A DNA stretch of 64,000 bases from Pseudoduganella rivuli (GTDB lineage: Bacteria > Pseudomonadota > Gammaproteobacteria > Burkholderiales > Burkholderiaceae_D), in NCBI RefSeq assembly GCF_009674485.1, contig NZ_WKJJ01000021.1:62001-126000 (forward strand). Reading direction: 5' to 3'. Under the pieces are notes generated by a model. That model saw only the letters and a program-made list of their open reading frames with translations, was not told the origin of the DNA and made no database searches. Positions 1 to 8,744 of the stretch are shown here, one piece after another (within the stretch, counting starts at the first letter, position 1; every line of letters begins with the position of its first letter). The position numbers and the translations under genes were made by a program.

Positions 1-1485
1 GTCATCGCCCGCGATCACCACCATATTTTCATCGTTCTTCTTGCTGGACGCATCGCTGAAATTGGCCGAACCCGTGATCACCACCGGTGTCGCGCCCAGC
101 GGGTCGATCAGCATGAACTTGGTGTGCACGAACTGCACGTGCGACGCCATCGGGTTGCGCCGCTCCAGCAGGAACTGGTCGAGCGCGTTGCCGCGCAGGT
201 AGGCGCCCACCGCCACGCGGGCCGCTTCGGTGGCGCGGATATCCCTGACGGTTTGCGTCAGCGCCGCCACCTGCGCCTTGGTGCCCTTGATGCCATCCAT
301 CAGCACGTAGCGCAGGCCGGGCGACTCTTCCTGCAGCGCGGCGCCGAGGGCGTCATCGATGGAAAAAGCCAGCGTGACAAACACCGCGTCGGCATCGGCG
401 ATGCCGCCGATATAACGGTCCAGCGCCTCGCGGCTGGCGCGCGGGCTGAACACCGATGCGCAGTTGCCGGGCGGCGTGTCATCCCAGGTGGCCGGCAGCG
501 GATTGGCGTCCGCGATTTCTTCCCGCAATTGCGTCGCGGCGGGATCGTCCGCCAACAGTCTCCAGTAGTCGAGAAAGGCCGCCGCCACCGCCGGTTGCCA
601 GATTTCGTGGCCGGTATTGAGCTGGCCAAAGAAGCCGTTTTCCGACCAGTTGGTGGAACCCGTCCACACGGCGGCGGGGCTGCCCGCGCGCGACAGCACG
701 ATGAACTTGTTGTGCGAGATATAGCTGGGGTTACTGGTGCGCGCAAACGCCCCCGCCAGCAAGCCCGCCCCGCCCAGCATGTCGATGTTGTCGTTGCGCG
801 GGAAGGGTTCTTCGTCGCCTCTGCCGTTTTCCTTGGCGTCGTAGACGATGTCCACCGCCACGCCGCGCTGGCGCGCCTCGGCCAGCGCCGTCAGCACCCT
901 GGCGTAGCGCGCTTCGTAGATCGCGACGTGGAGCGCATCGCCGGCCCGCGCGTCGCCGATAAAGGCCAGCAGCGATTCCAGCAAGCCGCGGCTGAGCCAG
1001 TCGAACGCCGCGTGGTTCGGCACGTCTTCCGGCGCCTTGTTCTTGAAGCGGCGCGCATATTCCTGCGCGGCGATGGCGCCGCGGTTGAAGTGGACCCGGT
1101 GGCCGCTGTTGGTTTTCGCGATGGTGTCGACATCCAGCGTCACGTCGGCCAGCTCGCTCAGCGCGGCCGGCGTGCCGCCCAGCGCCACCACGCGGTACGT
1201 GTAGCGCTGGCCGGGATTGACGGTGTAGTCGGCCCACAGAAAGGCCTGCACCGGGTGCTGGCGCGTCGACACCCGTTCGCCCGTTGCCGTGCCGGGGTCG
1301 GTGGACTGGTAGCGCTTTTGCGCTTCCACCCATTGCGCCCGGCCGGTACGGTGGTCGGTGCGGTGCAGGGCGAATCCCTGCAACTCGTCCGCCCGTTCTT
1401 CCGGCCAGTCGAAGCCGAACACCACCACGTGGCTGCCCGGAATGGCATGCACGTGCAGGCCACTGCTGTTCTGTTTCACTCGCAT
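1..1485 (-). CDS. Phospholipase D-family protein (3' end outside window)
   Basis: This frame is open for 495 codons from ATG 1485 to the window edge, so the C-terminus is missing. The N-terminal ~100 residues look like a beta-rich, possibly Fn3-like, domain. Two HKD-type motifs follow. The first, at H258 (HNKFIVLS...GSTNWS), has Ser where the canonical Asp would be. The second, at H454 (HTKFMLID...GSANFS), is canonical. PLD-family enzymes cleave phosphodiesters in lipids or nucleic acids; the substrate here cannot be read. No signal peptide is evident. The start is supported by GGAGG six bases upstream. It lies 26 bp downstream of a DUF2278/lamin-tail gene on the same strand, so the two probably form an operon. 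Confidence 0.85.
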   Translation of the reverse strand, partial: MRVKQNSSGLHVHAIPGSHVVVFGFDWPEERADELQGFALHRTDHRTGRAQWVEAQKRYQSTDPGTATGERVSTRQHPVQAFLWADYTVNPGQRYTYRVVALGGTPAALSELADVTLDVDTIAKTNSGHRVHFNRGAIAAQEYARRFKNKAPEDVPNHAAFDWLSRGLLESLLAFIGDARAGDALHVAIYEARYARVLTALAEARQRGVAVDIVYDAKENGRGDEEPFPRNDNIDMLGGAGLLAGAFARTSNPSYISHNKFIVLSRAGSPAAVWTGSTNWSENGFFGQLNTGHEIWQPAVAAAFLDYWRLLADDPAATQLREEIADANPLPATWDDTPPGNCASVFSPRASREALDRYIGGIADADAVFVTLAFSIDDALGAALQEESPGLRYVLMDGIKGTKAQVAALTQTVRDIRATEAARVAVGAYLRGNALDQFLLERRNPMASHVQFVHTKFMLIDPLGATPVVITGSANFSDASSKKNDENMVVIAGDD

Positions 1486-1511
1486 GCCATCCTCCGCTTG
1501 GTCAGTTCTTC

Positions 1512-2564
1512 TTAGAACTTCACGGAGAAGCCGGGATTGCTGGCCTGCTCTTTGGTGTAGTTGACGCCGTCGACGCGCAAGCCGTCGGCATTGAGCAAGG
1601 TGATCAGCCCGCCCTTGTTCGGCAACATCACCGGCGGCTTCAGGGTCACCCGCAGCGTGTCGCCGGCGGCAATCGAACCGGTCAGCTGCATGACGTTCTT
1701 GTCGCGGTCCAGCAGGCGCCAGTTGGTCAGGTCCACGGTGCGCGACGTCACATTCAGCAAGGTCACGGTTTCCACTTCTTTGGCCTTGGTGTCATTCACC
1801 AGCGCGGCCACGATGCGCACGGCCCCGTCAGGCATGTTCGGCGATGGCTGGCCGCCCGGCGGGAACGGGTGGTCCGGGATGTTGTCGTCCGACGGCGGGC
1901 CGCTGGTCGGCACCTTGATGACATGGCCGGTCTGGTCGTCGCTGTGCCAGCCCTGCGACTGGAACTTCAGGAAGATGCCGACCCACTGGTCTTGCGCGGG
2001 GAAATGCAGCAGCAGTGCGCCATCCTGGTAGACGCCGTCATCCTTTTTGAAATCGCCGGAATTGGCCTGGTTCATGTGGATGTCATGCACGCCGTTCCCC
2101 GGCAGGAAACCGAAGATTTTATCCTTCAGGCCCGGTTCCGGCCCCCAGCGTTCGCCAAACGCATACAGCGCGGCGTCTTCATCGGCCATCGCGCGCTGGA
2201 TGTACTGGTCGATCTTTTCATTGAGGTCGTTGTCGGGGCCGACCACGTTGGCGGGCAGCGGCACCAGTTCGCGCGGGTCGAACAGGTTGCTGCGGATGAA
2301 GTCGAGCGCCATGCCGCCCGGTTCGCGCGGCAGGTTTTTCCAGCCCGGCTGGAGTTCCTTCAACTGGTTCAGCACCGGATGCTGGAAGTGCGACACCACC
2401 AGGTATTCCACGTCCGATGGGGCCAGCTGGGATTTCACGTTGACGGCGATGCGGTAGTCGGTGGTGTTGTCGACCACATGCACCTGGTAGTGGGGATTGC
2501 TGCCGGAACCGGTCTGGCGATTGACCGGGCGGCCTTTCAGCACACCATAGCTTTTCAGGGCCAT
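1512..2564 (-). CDS. DUF2278 (YukJ-like) protein with C-terminal lamin-tail domain
   Basis: The protein has 350 residues. Residues 1 to about 220 match the DUF2278/YukJ family as I know it: YGVLKGRP at the start, then PHYQVHVVD, an FGERWGPE stretch and GNGVHDIHMNQ. After a Pro/Gly-rich linker the last ~100 residues look like a lamin-tail domain (TVTLLNVTSRTVDLTNW), an Ig-like fold often attached to secreted or nuclease proteins. The start is placed at ATG 2564, where AGGAGG lies four bases upstream; the frame is open further upstream but without a ribosome site. The function of DUF2278 is unknown. Pairing with the adjacent PLD gene suggests joint action, possibly on a nucleic acid or membrane substrate; that is inference. 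Confidence 0.8.
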   Translation of the reverse strand: MALKSYGVLKGRPVNRQTGSGSNPHYQVHVVDNTTDYRIAVNVKSQLAPSDVEYLVVSHFQHPVLNQLKELQPGWKNLPREPGGMALDFIRSNLFDPRELVPLPANVVGPDNDLNEKIDQYIQRAMADEDAALYAFGERWGPEPGLKDKIFGFLPGNGVHDIHMNQANSGDFKKDDGVYQDGALLLHFPAQDQWVGIFLKFQSQGWHSDDQTGHVIKVPTSGPPSDDNIPDHPFPPGGQPSPNMPDGAVRIVAALVNDTKAKEVETVTLLNVTSRTVDLTNWRLLDRDKNVMQLTGSIAAGDTLRVTLKPPVMLPNKGGLITLLNADGLRVDGVNYTKEQASNPGFSVKF

Positions 2565-2698
2565 ATAACCTCCTTCGTCCTGGATGCGTCTTGGATTTTC
2601 TCGGGGCCAACTAGCATGCTTTATGGTAATAATGGAAGCATTTACTATTTGACACCGATCAATATAGCGCGAGATCGGAGGTAGATATACGTACTTTG

Positions 2699-3130
2699 TC
2701 ACATCGTCTGCCGGAAGTGCAGCGCACATGCCTCCATGCCTACTCTCCGGTAAAACCGCTGCGCGTCCTCGTTGCTGAGGGCGGTATCGAGCACCAGTTG
2801 TCCGCAGCCGAGTGCCTTGCCGATCTCCCGCAGCGCGGCCAGCAACTGTTCACCGTAGCGCCGGCCGCGCTCGCCGCTGTCGGTGACCAGGTCGTCCACG
2901 TACAGGAAACTGCCGTGTATCAGGTTGTCCAGCTTGCGGTAGCCGGCCAGCGCCAGCGGACGGCTACCCTGCCAGCACGCCAGCAGGCGGTAACCCTGGG
3001 CGCGCTGCGGCGCCAGCGCCGCCAGCATGTGGTCCGCCGATTGCAGGCGGGGCCGCAACTGGCGCATCACGTCGAAGCACGCGCGCAGGTCGGCTTCCGA
3101 GTCGGCGTGGCGGAGTTCGGTTGGGGCCAT
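2699..3130 (-). CDS. GNAT-family N-acetyltransferase
   Basis: The protein has 143 residues. The GNAT fold is visible in a central strand (GSFLYVDDLVTDSGERGRRYGEQLL), which carries an R-G-R-R-Y-G version of the acetyl-CoA pyrophosphate loop, and in the late NEDAQRFYRRVGMEA motif typical of motif B. The acceptor substrate is not predictable. I chose ATG 3130, one base after the TGA of the upstream azoreductase gene, rather than longer in-frame starts that would overlap that gene. It is the last gene of a three-gene operon with the azoreductase and the carboxymuconolactone-decarboxylase-like gene, all facing a MocR regulator. Confidence 0.8.
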   Translation of the reverse strand: MAPTELRHADSEADLRACFDVMRQLRPRLQSADHMLAALAPQRAQGYRLLACWQGSRPLALAGYRKLDNLIHGSFLYVDDLVTDSGERGRRYGEQLLAALREIGKALGCGQLVLDTALSNEDAQRFYRRVGMEACALHFRQTM

Positions 3131-3131
3131 C

Positions 3132-3770
3132 TCAAACGCTTTGCAGGAAGCCCTGCAGCGACGCGGCGATCCACGCATCGGCCGCGCTGGCGGCCTGCGC
3201 CAGCGGCTCGTCGACAAACGCCAGTCCCGTAGCCTGCACATAGCTGATGTTGCGCAATCCCACCACGCCCAGCGCCGCGCTCAGGTACGGGCGGAAGAAG
3301 TCCGGCTGCTTGGGTGGATCGCGGAACATGGCGCCGCCCGACGTCACCGCCACCAGCACCGGCCGGTCGCGCAGCAGGCCCACTTTGCCTTCCGGCGTGT
3401 TTCTGAACGTCACGCCATTGCGCACCACCAGGTCGATCCACAATTTCAGCGCGGCCGGGACCGTGAAGTTGTGCACCGGCGATGCGATCACGACGATATC
3501 CGCCCGCTCCAGTTCCGCGACCAGTTCATCGGACAATTCCAAATGCTCGCCGTAACGGTCCAGCGCTTCGTCATAGGGCAGCAGCAGCGATTCCGCATAT
3601 TCGGCCGACATTGGCGGCAAAGGCTGCGCGCCCAGGTGGCGCTCCGTCAGCACGACGGTGCTGCCGCACTGCTCCTGCAGCGCGCCCGCCAGGCGCCGCC
3701 CCAGCTGGCTGCTGGTGGCGTTGGCCTTGCGCGGGCTGGCTTCGATCAACAGTAATTCCAACGTACTCAT
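3132..3770 (-). CDS. FMN-dependent NADH-azoreductase / NAD(P)H quinone reductase family
   Basis: The protein has 212 residues, the usual AzoR/AcpD size. The flavodoxin-like fold shows an N-terminal strand and phosphate-binding segment (LLLIEASPRKANATSSQLG), then ADIVVIASPVHNFTVPAALKLWIDLVVRNG, the AzoR flavin-contacting signature, and VAVTSGG. Members reduce quinones, azo dyes or nitro compounds with NAD(P)H as cytosolic FMN homodimers. The gene starts 12 bp after the carboxymuconolactone-decarboxylase-like gene and ends one base before the GNAT start. The operon is probably controlled by the divergent MocR gene. Confidence 0.85.
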   Translation of the reverse strand: MSTLELLLIEASPRKANATSSQLGRRLAGALQEQCGSTVVLTERHLGAQPLPPMSAEYAESLLLPYDEALDRYGEHLELSDELVAELERADIVVIASPVHNFTVPAALKLWIDLVVRNGVTFRNTPEGKVGLLRDRPVLVAVTSGGAMFRDPPKQPDFFRPYLSAALGVVGLRNISYVQATGLAFVDEPLAQAASAADAWIAASLQGFLQSV

Positions 3771-3782
3771 GCCGGTTCCCGT

Positions 3783-4226
3783 TCAGGACAGCGCCGGTGG
3801 CGTGCGGGACGCGATGTTCAGGCGGTTCCACAGGTTGATTTCGCCGATCGCCAGGGTCAGGTGCGCGATTTCCTGCTCGGTGAACTCCGCGCTGACTTGC
3901 GCATAGGCGGCGTCCGGCACGTCCTGGCCCGTCAGCACCGTCACGGCTTCGGCCCAGGCCAGCGCCGCCCGTTCGCGCGGGCTGAAGACCGGCGCATCGC
4001 GCCACACGGCGGCCAGGTTGACCTGATGCTCGCTCAGGCCATGTTCGCGCCCCAGCGGCACGTGCATGGCGACGCAGGCCGCACAACCGTTGATCTGCGA
4101 TACCCGCAGGCGCACCAGTTCCAGCAATCCCACGTTCAGGCCGGAATTCTGCACTTTCAGATGCACGCCATACATGGCCTTGTAGCCTTCAGGGATCAGT
4201 TTGCTTGGGTCGAATCGCTGGCTCAT
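3783..4226 (-). CDS. Carboxymuconolactone decarboxylase (AhpD-like) family protein
   Basis: The protein has 147 residues. It carries the AhpD/CMD redox motif at C48-A-A-C51 with H55 (CAACVAMH), followed by EHGLSEHQV and FSPRERAALAWAEAVT, both characteristic of the family. This CxxC-containing subgroup more often acts as an alkylhydroperoxidase-like disulfide reductase than as a true decarboxylase. The start at ATG 4226 is favoured by GAAAGGAA upstream. It is the first gene of the operon with the azoreductase and GNAT genes and is divergent from the MocR regulator, which suggests a joint response to quinones or electrophiles (inference). Confidence 0.85.
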   Translation of the reverse strand: MSQRFDPSKLIPEGYKAMYGVHLKVQNSGLNVGLLELVRLRVSQINGCAACVAMHVPLGREHGLSEHQVNLAAVWRDAPVFSPRERAALAWAEAVTVLTGQDVPDAAYAQVSAEFTEQEIAHLTLAIGEINLWNRLNIASRTPPALS

Positions 4227-4262
4227 TTCATTTCCTTTCGCAGTGCAGTGGTTGATGAACGT

Positions 4263-4286
4263 ATCGTAGAGCTGACGTGGTACGAT
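4263..4286. promoter_or_regulatory. Inverted repeat between the divergent MocR and CMD genes
   Basis: ATCGTA (4263-4268) and TACGAT (4281-4286) form a perfect 6-bp inverted repeat with a 12-bp gap, in the 102-bp space between divergent starts. It is a candidate operator for the MocR protein. MocR sites are often direct repeats, so the assignment is weak. Confidence 0.35.
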
Positions 4287-4328
4287 GCATATACCCATTT
4301 AGCGAAGAATTGATTAGGCCACTTTGTC

Positions 4329-5816
4329 GTGAAACTTGCGGAAGAACTGGAATTCGCCCTGGGGGCGCGTCCGCCGGGCAGTACGCTGCAACGCTGGTTG
4401 TACAGCGAATTGCGGGAAGCCATCCTGTCGGGGCGGCTGGCCGCGGGGCAGCGCTTGCCCTCTACCCGCGATTTTGCGCGCCAGCACAAGATCTCCCGTG
4501 GCACGGTGCTGGCGGTCTACGAACAATTGATTGCCGAGGGTTACCTGGCGGGGGCGACGGGGAGCGGCACCACGGTGTCGCCCAAATTGCCGAATAAGCC
4601 ACCATTGAAGCCGGCGGCGCCCGCTCCTGCCGGCGCCACCCTGCCCCGCTTGTCACAACAGGGCCGATTGCTTGCCGCCAGTCCCTTTCCGTTGCGGGAT
4701 AACGGCGTGGTGGTACCGTTCCGCGCCAATCAGCCGGACGTGACGGCATTCCCGCTGCCGACGTGGCGGCGGCTGTCCACCCGCTACAGCCGGACCAGGC
4801 TGGTGCACGAAATGGGCAACAGCGACGCCGCCGGCTATGCGCCGCTGCGCCACGCCATCGCGGAACATTTGCGCTTTTCCCAGCGCATTGCCTGCGACGC
4901 GGAACAGGTCATCATTTTCTCCAGCTCGCAACAGGCGCTCGACCTGTGCGCCCGTCTGCTGCTCGATCCCGGCGATACGGTGCTGCTGGAAGATCCCGGC
5001 TACCCCGGCGCGCAGCGCATCTTCCGGCAGGCGGGGGCATCGGTGCAGGGCGTGCCGGTCGACGTGCAAGGCTTGCGCACCGATCCGCCCTTGCCCGTGG
5101 CACCCGGCATCAGGCTGGCCTATGTGACGGCCACGCACCAGGCGCCACTCAGCGGCACGTTGCCGCTCGAACGCCGGCTGGCCTTGCTGGAGTGGGCCGA
5201 CGCCTGCGACGCCACCATCATCGAAGACGATTACGACGGCGAATTCCGCTTCGACGGCATGCCGCTGCCCGCCCTGAAAAGCCTGGACCGCAACGGACGG
5301 GTACTGTACATGGGATCGTTCAGCAAGCTGCTGTTTCCATCGCTGCGGCTGGCATATCTCGTGGTGCCGGATGGATGGACCGATGCCTTCGCCTCCGCGC
5401 TGTCGATGACTTGCCGCCATGTGCCGGTGTTCCAGCAGGCGGTGCTGTCGGCCTTCATCGAAGACGGCCACTTCGCCCGCCACTTGCGGCAGATGCGCCT
5501 GCTGTACGGCAGCCGGGCGCAGGAATTCCAGCGCGCATGCAAAGCGCGCTGCGACGGGATGCTGGACGTACTGCCAGTCAGTACCGGGCTGGACGCCACG
5601 GCATTGCTGCCGGCGGGAACCGATGACAGCGCGGTCGCCGCCGCGCTGGGGCAACAGGGCATCATGGCGCGGCCACTGTCGTTTTACCGCGTGCAGCACC
5701 CCGCCCCGCCGGGGCTGGTGCTGGGGTTTTCTTGTTTCGATGGGCTGGCCATCCGGGAGGGGATGGGGCGGATGGGGGAAGTGCTGGAGCGACTCAGGCG
5801 GATCGGCGGCAGTTGA
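4329..5816 (+). CDS. MocR-family (GntR/aminotransferase fusion) transcriptional regulator
   Basis: The protein has 495 residues and begins at GTG. Residues 20-88 are a GntR winged helix (LYSELREAILSGRLAAGQRLPSTRDFAR...SRGTVLAVYEQL). A Pro/Ala linker follows, then a fold-type I aminotransferase domain with EDDYDGEFR near 299-307 and the PLP-binding lysine K333 in MGSFSKLLFPSLR. MocR proteins sense PLP or amino-acid adducts and usually regulate neighbouring genes. It faces the CMD-azoreductase-GNAT operon with 102 bp between starts, so that operon is the likely target. Confidence 0.92.
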   Translation: MKLAEELEFALGARPPGSTLQRWLYSELREAILSGRLAAGQRLPSTRDFARQHKISRGTVLAVYEQLIAEGYLAGATGSGTTVSPKLPNKPPLKPAAPAPAGATLPRLSQQGRLLAASPFPLRDNGVVVPFRANQPDVTAFPLPTWRRLSTRYSRTRLVHEMGNSDAAGYAPLRHAIAEHLRFSQRIACDAEQVIIFSSSQQALDLCARLLLDPGDTVLLEDPGYPGAQRIFRQAGASVQGVPVDVQGLRTDPPLPVAPGIRLAYVTATHQAPLSGTLPLERRLALLEWADACDATIIEDDYDGEFRFDGMPLPALKSLDRNGRVLYMGSFSKLLFPSLRLAYLVVPDGWTDAFASALSMTCRHVPVFQQAVLSAFIEDGHFARHLRQMRLLYGSRAQEFQRACKARCDGMLDVLPVSTGLDATALLPAGTDDSAVAAALGQQGIMARPLSFYRVQHPAPPGLVLGFSCFDGLAIREGMGRMGEVLERLRRIGGS

Positions 5817-5825
5817 AAACGTTCT

Positions 5826-6272
5826 TCAGGTCGACACATCCATTGCGCTGCCGCCGCCCGACGGGGGTGGATCTTTCGGCCCCTGTTTGTCCCGATCCTT
5901 GGCAAAGGAACTGCGCAGCATCATTTTGTGCTTATTCCTGGAACCACCGTTGCATTCCGAGCAGGACAACACCAAGTTCCAGTGGTCTTCGCCCGCACGG
6001 TCGGTTTCCGCTTCTGTAAACAGAGCGGCCAGCTCAGACGAAGCGCTTTTTCCCAGCTCCTGCTTGACTACATGGTCCCCCTCCACGCCTGCGGAGCCGA
6101 TCAGTTTCTTGCACCAGTAGCATTGGAACACGACGGACCGGGTGCCCAGGATATCCACCACGGCAAACTGGCTGTTCCGGTAGGCCCGATTGATGACGAT
6201 CGCTTTATACGATCCACCGGGCCAATCATCCAGCATCACTGTAACGCCATTGCAATCTGTACGGAGTGGCAT
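5826..6272 (-). CDS. HNH endonuclease-like protein
   Basis: The protein has 148 residues. The zinc-finger-like HNH core is clear: C-Y-W-C, then GDHVVKQELG carrying the D-H pair, DHWNLVLSCSECN with the Asn, the second C-x2-C and a final N-KHK. HNH domains cut DNA or RNA with one metal ion. The Pro/Gly-rich tail (PPPSGGGS) is probably disordered. I chose ATG 6272 because GGGAGAC lies six bases upstream; longer starts lack a ribosome site. The gene stands alone, tail to tail with the MocR gene. Whether it is a defence nuclease, toxin or housekeeping protein cannot be told. Confidence 0.75.
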   Translation of the reverse strand: MPLRTDCNGVTVMLDDWPGGSYKAIVINRAYRNSQFAVVDILGTRSVVFQCYWCKKLIGSAGVEGDHVVKQELGKSASSELAALFTEAETDRAGEDHWNLVLSCSECNGGSRNKHKMMLRSSFAKDRDKQGPKDPPPSGGGSAMDVST

Positions 6273-6471
6273 TGCTAGTCTCCCTTTTTTCGTAAATAAA
6301 CCGGCGAATTGCGGGCGGACACTGGATGAGCTGCCGGCAAGCTCCCGTTGATCGACATACCCGCACGCCGATTCTCCCACTGCCGGAGCACATGCCGCCG
6401 CAAACCGCCAGACCGTTGCGGTTGACGGGGATTCCGCCTTGCGTCTTGCAAGAGCGGCTCGTGCGCAGACG

Positions 6472-6499
6472 AAAAAAAAGCCCGACGCAGGCCGGGCTT
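6472..6499 (-). terminator. Intrinsic terminator of acs
   Basis: On the minus strand AGCCCGGCCTGCGTCGGGCT folds into a GC stem followed by a run of U (A-run 6472-6479 on the plus strand). It lies about 40 bp past the acs stop codon. The rest of 6273-6539 holds only the presumed promoter of the HNH gene; I see no further gene. Confidence 0.85.
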
Positions 6500-6539
6500 G
6501 TGTACGGAAGGCGGCTAGGCGCCGCCAATGCCAGTGGGG

Positions 6540-8531
6540 TTACGACGCTTCTTTCAACTGCTCCAGAATCGCCGGATTTTCCAGGGTCGACACGTCTTGC
6601 GTGATCGCCTCGCCCTTGGCCAGCACGCGCAGCAAACGGCGCATGATCTTGCCGGAACGGGTCTTCGGCAGGTTGTCGCCAAAGCGGATTTCCTTCGGTT
6701 TCGCGATCGGGCCGATTTCCTTGGCCACCCAGTTGCGCAATTCCAGCGCCAGCTTTTTCGCATCGTCGCCAGTCGGACGGGCTTGTTTCAGCACGACGAA
6801 CGCGCAGATCGACTCACCCGTGGTTTCATCCGGCTTGCCCACCACGGCCGCTTCCGCCACCAGCGGATTGGCCACCAGCGCCGATTCGATTTCCATCGTG
6901 CCCATGCGGTGGCCCGACACGTTCAGCACGTCGTCGATCCGGCCGGTAATCGTGAAGTAACCGGTGTCCTTGTGACGGATCGCACCGTCGCCGGCCAGGT
7001 AGTATTTGCCGCCGAATTCATCCGGGAAGTAGCTGGACTTGAAGCGGTCCGGGTTGTTCCAGATGGTGCGGATCATCGATGGCCATGGACGTTTCACCAC
7101 CAGGATGCCGCCCTGGCCGTTCGGCACGTCGTGACCCGCTTCGTCGACGATGGCGGTCATGATGCCAGGCAGCGGCAACGTGCACGAACCCGGCGTCATT
7201 GGCGTGGCGCCCGGCAGCGGCGTGATCATGTGGCCGCCCGTTTCGGTTTGCCAGAAGGTGTCGATGATCGGGCACTGTTCTTTGCCCACGTTCTTGTAGT
7301 ACCACATCCATGCTTCCGGATTGATCGGCTCGCCGACGGAACCCAGCAGGCGCAAGGACGACAGGTCGAAACTCTTCGGATGCACTTTCTCATCCGCGTC
7401 CGATGCCTTGATCAGCGAACGGATCGCGGTCGGCGCCGTGTAGAAGATCGATACTTTATGCTTGGCGATGGTTTCCCAGAAGCGGCCCGCATGCGGGAAG
7501 GTCGGAATGCCTTCGAACACAATCTGGGTCGCGCCCACCGACAGCGGACCGTAGGCGATGTAGGTGTGGCCCGTGACCCAGCCTATATCGGCGGTGCACC
7601 AGAACACGTCGGCCGGCTTGATGTCGAAGGTCCACTTCATCGTCAGATTGGCCCACAGCAGGTAGCCGCCCGTCGAGTGCTGCACGCCTTTCGGGGTGCC
7701 GGTGGAACCGGACGTGTACAGGATGAACAGCGGGTGCTCCGCTTCCACCCATTCCGGTTCGCATTCGGCGCTCTGGTGGTCGACCAGGTCGTTCAACCAG
7801 ATGTCACGCCCTTCCTTGAAGGCGATCGGGTTGCCGGTGCGCTTGTAGACGATCACGTCCTTGATGCTGTCACAGCCGCCCAGCGCCAGCGCGTCGTCGA
7901 CGATGGATTTCAGCGGCAGGAATTTGCCGCCGCGCAGTTGCTCGTCACCGGTGATGACGGCCACCGCGCCCGCGTCGATGATGCGCTCCTGCAGCGACTT
8001 GGCGGAGAAGCCGCCAAACACCACCGAGTGCGTCGCGCCGATCCGCGCGCAAGCCTGCATCGCTGCCACGCCTTCGACCGACATCGACATGTAAATAATC
8101 ACGCGGTCGCCCTTCTTGATGCCGCGCGATTTCAGGCCGTTGGCGAATTTGCAGACTTTTTCATGCAGTTGCTGGTAAGTGACCCTGGTCACCGCGCCGT
8201 CGTCCGCTTCGAAGATGATGGCGGTCTTGTCGGCGTTACCGTTTTGCAGGTTGCGGTCCAGGCAATTGTAAGACGCGTTCAGCTTGCCGTCTTCGAACCA
8301 TTTGTAGAACGGGGCGTTGTCTTCGTTCAGCGTGCGCGTGAACGGCACTTTCCAGTCGACGTTTTCGCGGGCCAGGCGGGCCCAGAAGCCTTCGAAATCC
8401 TGCTCGGCTTCGGCACACAGCGCGTTATACGCATCCATGCCGGAAATCCTGGCGTTGGCCACGAACGATGCCGGTGGGTTGAAAAGGCGGGATTCTTGTG
8501 GGCCTTGGTGATCGGTAGTCTGCGAGGTCAT
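6540..8531 (-). CDS. acs: Acetyl-CoA synthetase
   Basis: The protein has 663 residues, the normal length for AMP-forming Acs, which activates acetate to acetyl-AMP and then acetyl-CoA in the cytosol. The P-loop-like motif is ILYTSGSTGTPKG, followed by an ANL core (YGPLSVGATQIVFEG, DTFWQTETGGHM) and the C-terminal PKTRSGKIMRRLLR, whose lysine is the site of reversible acetylation in this family. GGAG lies eight bases upstream of ATG 8531. The gene is divergent from the UPF0114 gene and is followed by its own terminator. Confidence 0.97.
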   Translation of the reverse strand: MTSQTTDHQGPQESRLFNPPASFVANARISGMDAYNALCAEAEQDFEGFWARLARENVDWKVPFTRTLNEDNAPFYKWFEDGKLNASYNCLDRNLQNGNADKTAIIFEADDGAVTRVTYQQLHEKVCKFANGLKSRGIKKGDRVIIYMSMSVEGVAAMQACARIGATHSVVFGGFSAKSLQERIIDAGAVAVITGDEQLRGGKFLPLKSIVDDALALGGCDSIKDVIVYKRTGNPIAFKEGRDIWLNDLVDHQSAECEPEWVEAEHPLFILYTSGSTGTPKGVQHSTGGYLLWANLTMKWTFDIKPADVFWCTADIGWVTGHTYIAYGPLSVGATQIVFEGIPTFPHAGRFWETIAKHKVSIFYTAPTAIRSLIKASDADEKVHPKSFDLSSLRLLGSVGEPINPEAWMWYYKNVGKEQCPIIDTFWQTETGGHMITPLPGATPMTPGSCTLPLPGIMTAIVDEAGHDVPNGQGGILVVKRPWPSMIRTIWNNPDRFKSSYFPDEFGGKYYLAGDGAIRHKDTGYFTITGRIDDVLNVSGHRMGTMEIESALVANPLVAEAAVVGKPDETTGESICAFVVLKQARPTGDDAKKLALELRNWVAKEIGPIAKPKEIRFGDNLPKTRSGKIMRRLLRVLAKGEAITQDVSTLENPAILEQLKEAS

Positions 8532-8557
8532 GCTTGGTCTCCGTGTGATGATTGTTT

Positions 8558-8578
8558 GACTACACCTTAAATGTAGTC
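8558..8578. promoter_or_regulatory. 7-7-7 inverted repeat in the acs leader
   Basis: GACTACA (8558-8564) and TGTAGTC (8572-8578) are perfect inverted arms around a 7-base spacer, 27-47 bases upstream of the acs start. It may be an operator for an acetate-responsive regulator or a leader hairpin. The regulator is not identifiable from the sequence. Confidence 0.45.
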
Positions 8579-8744
8579 GCTTACTGATGCCTTACGAGTG
8601 GCAAGCTGCAGCCAGCCAACTGGTATTAAGCTGGTATTCAAATAAGCATTTCTACAATTTTACGGCAACTCCGCGTTGCGGTGCAGCAGGAAAATCACAT
8701 GTAGAATGTCGGCATTGATTTTTTGCAGCAAGGAGCGTGTTTTA

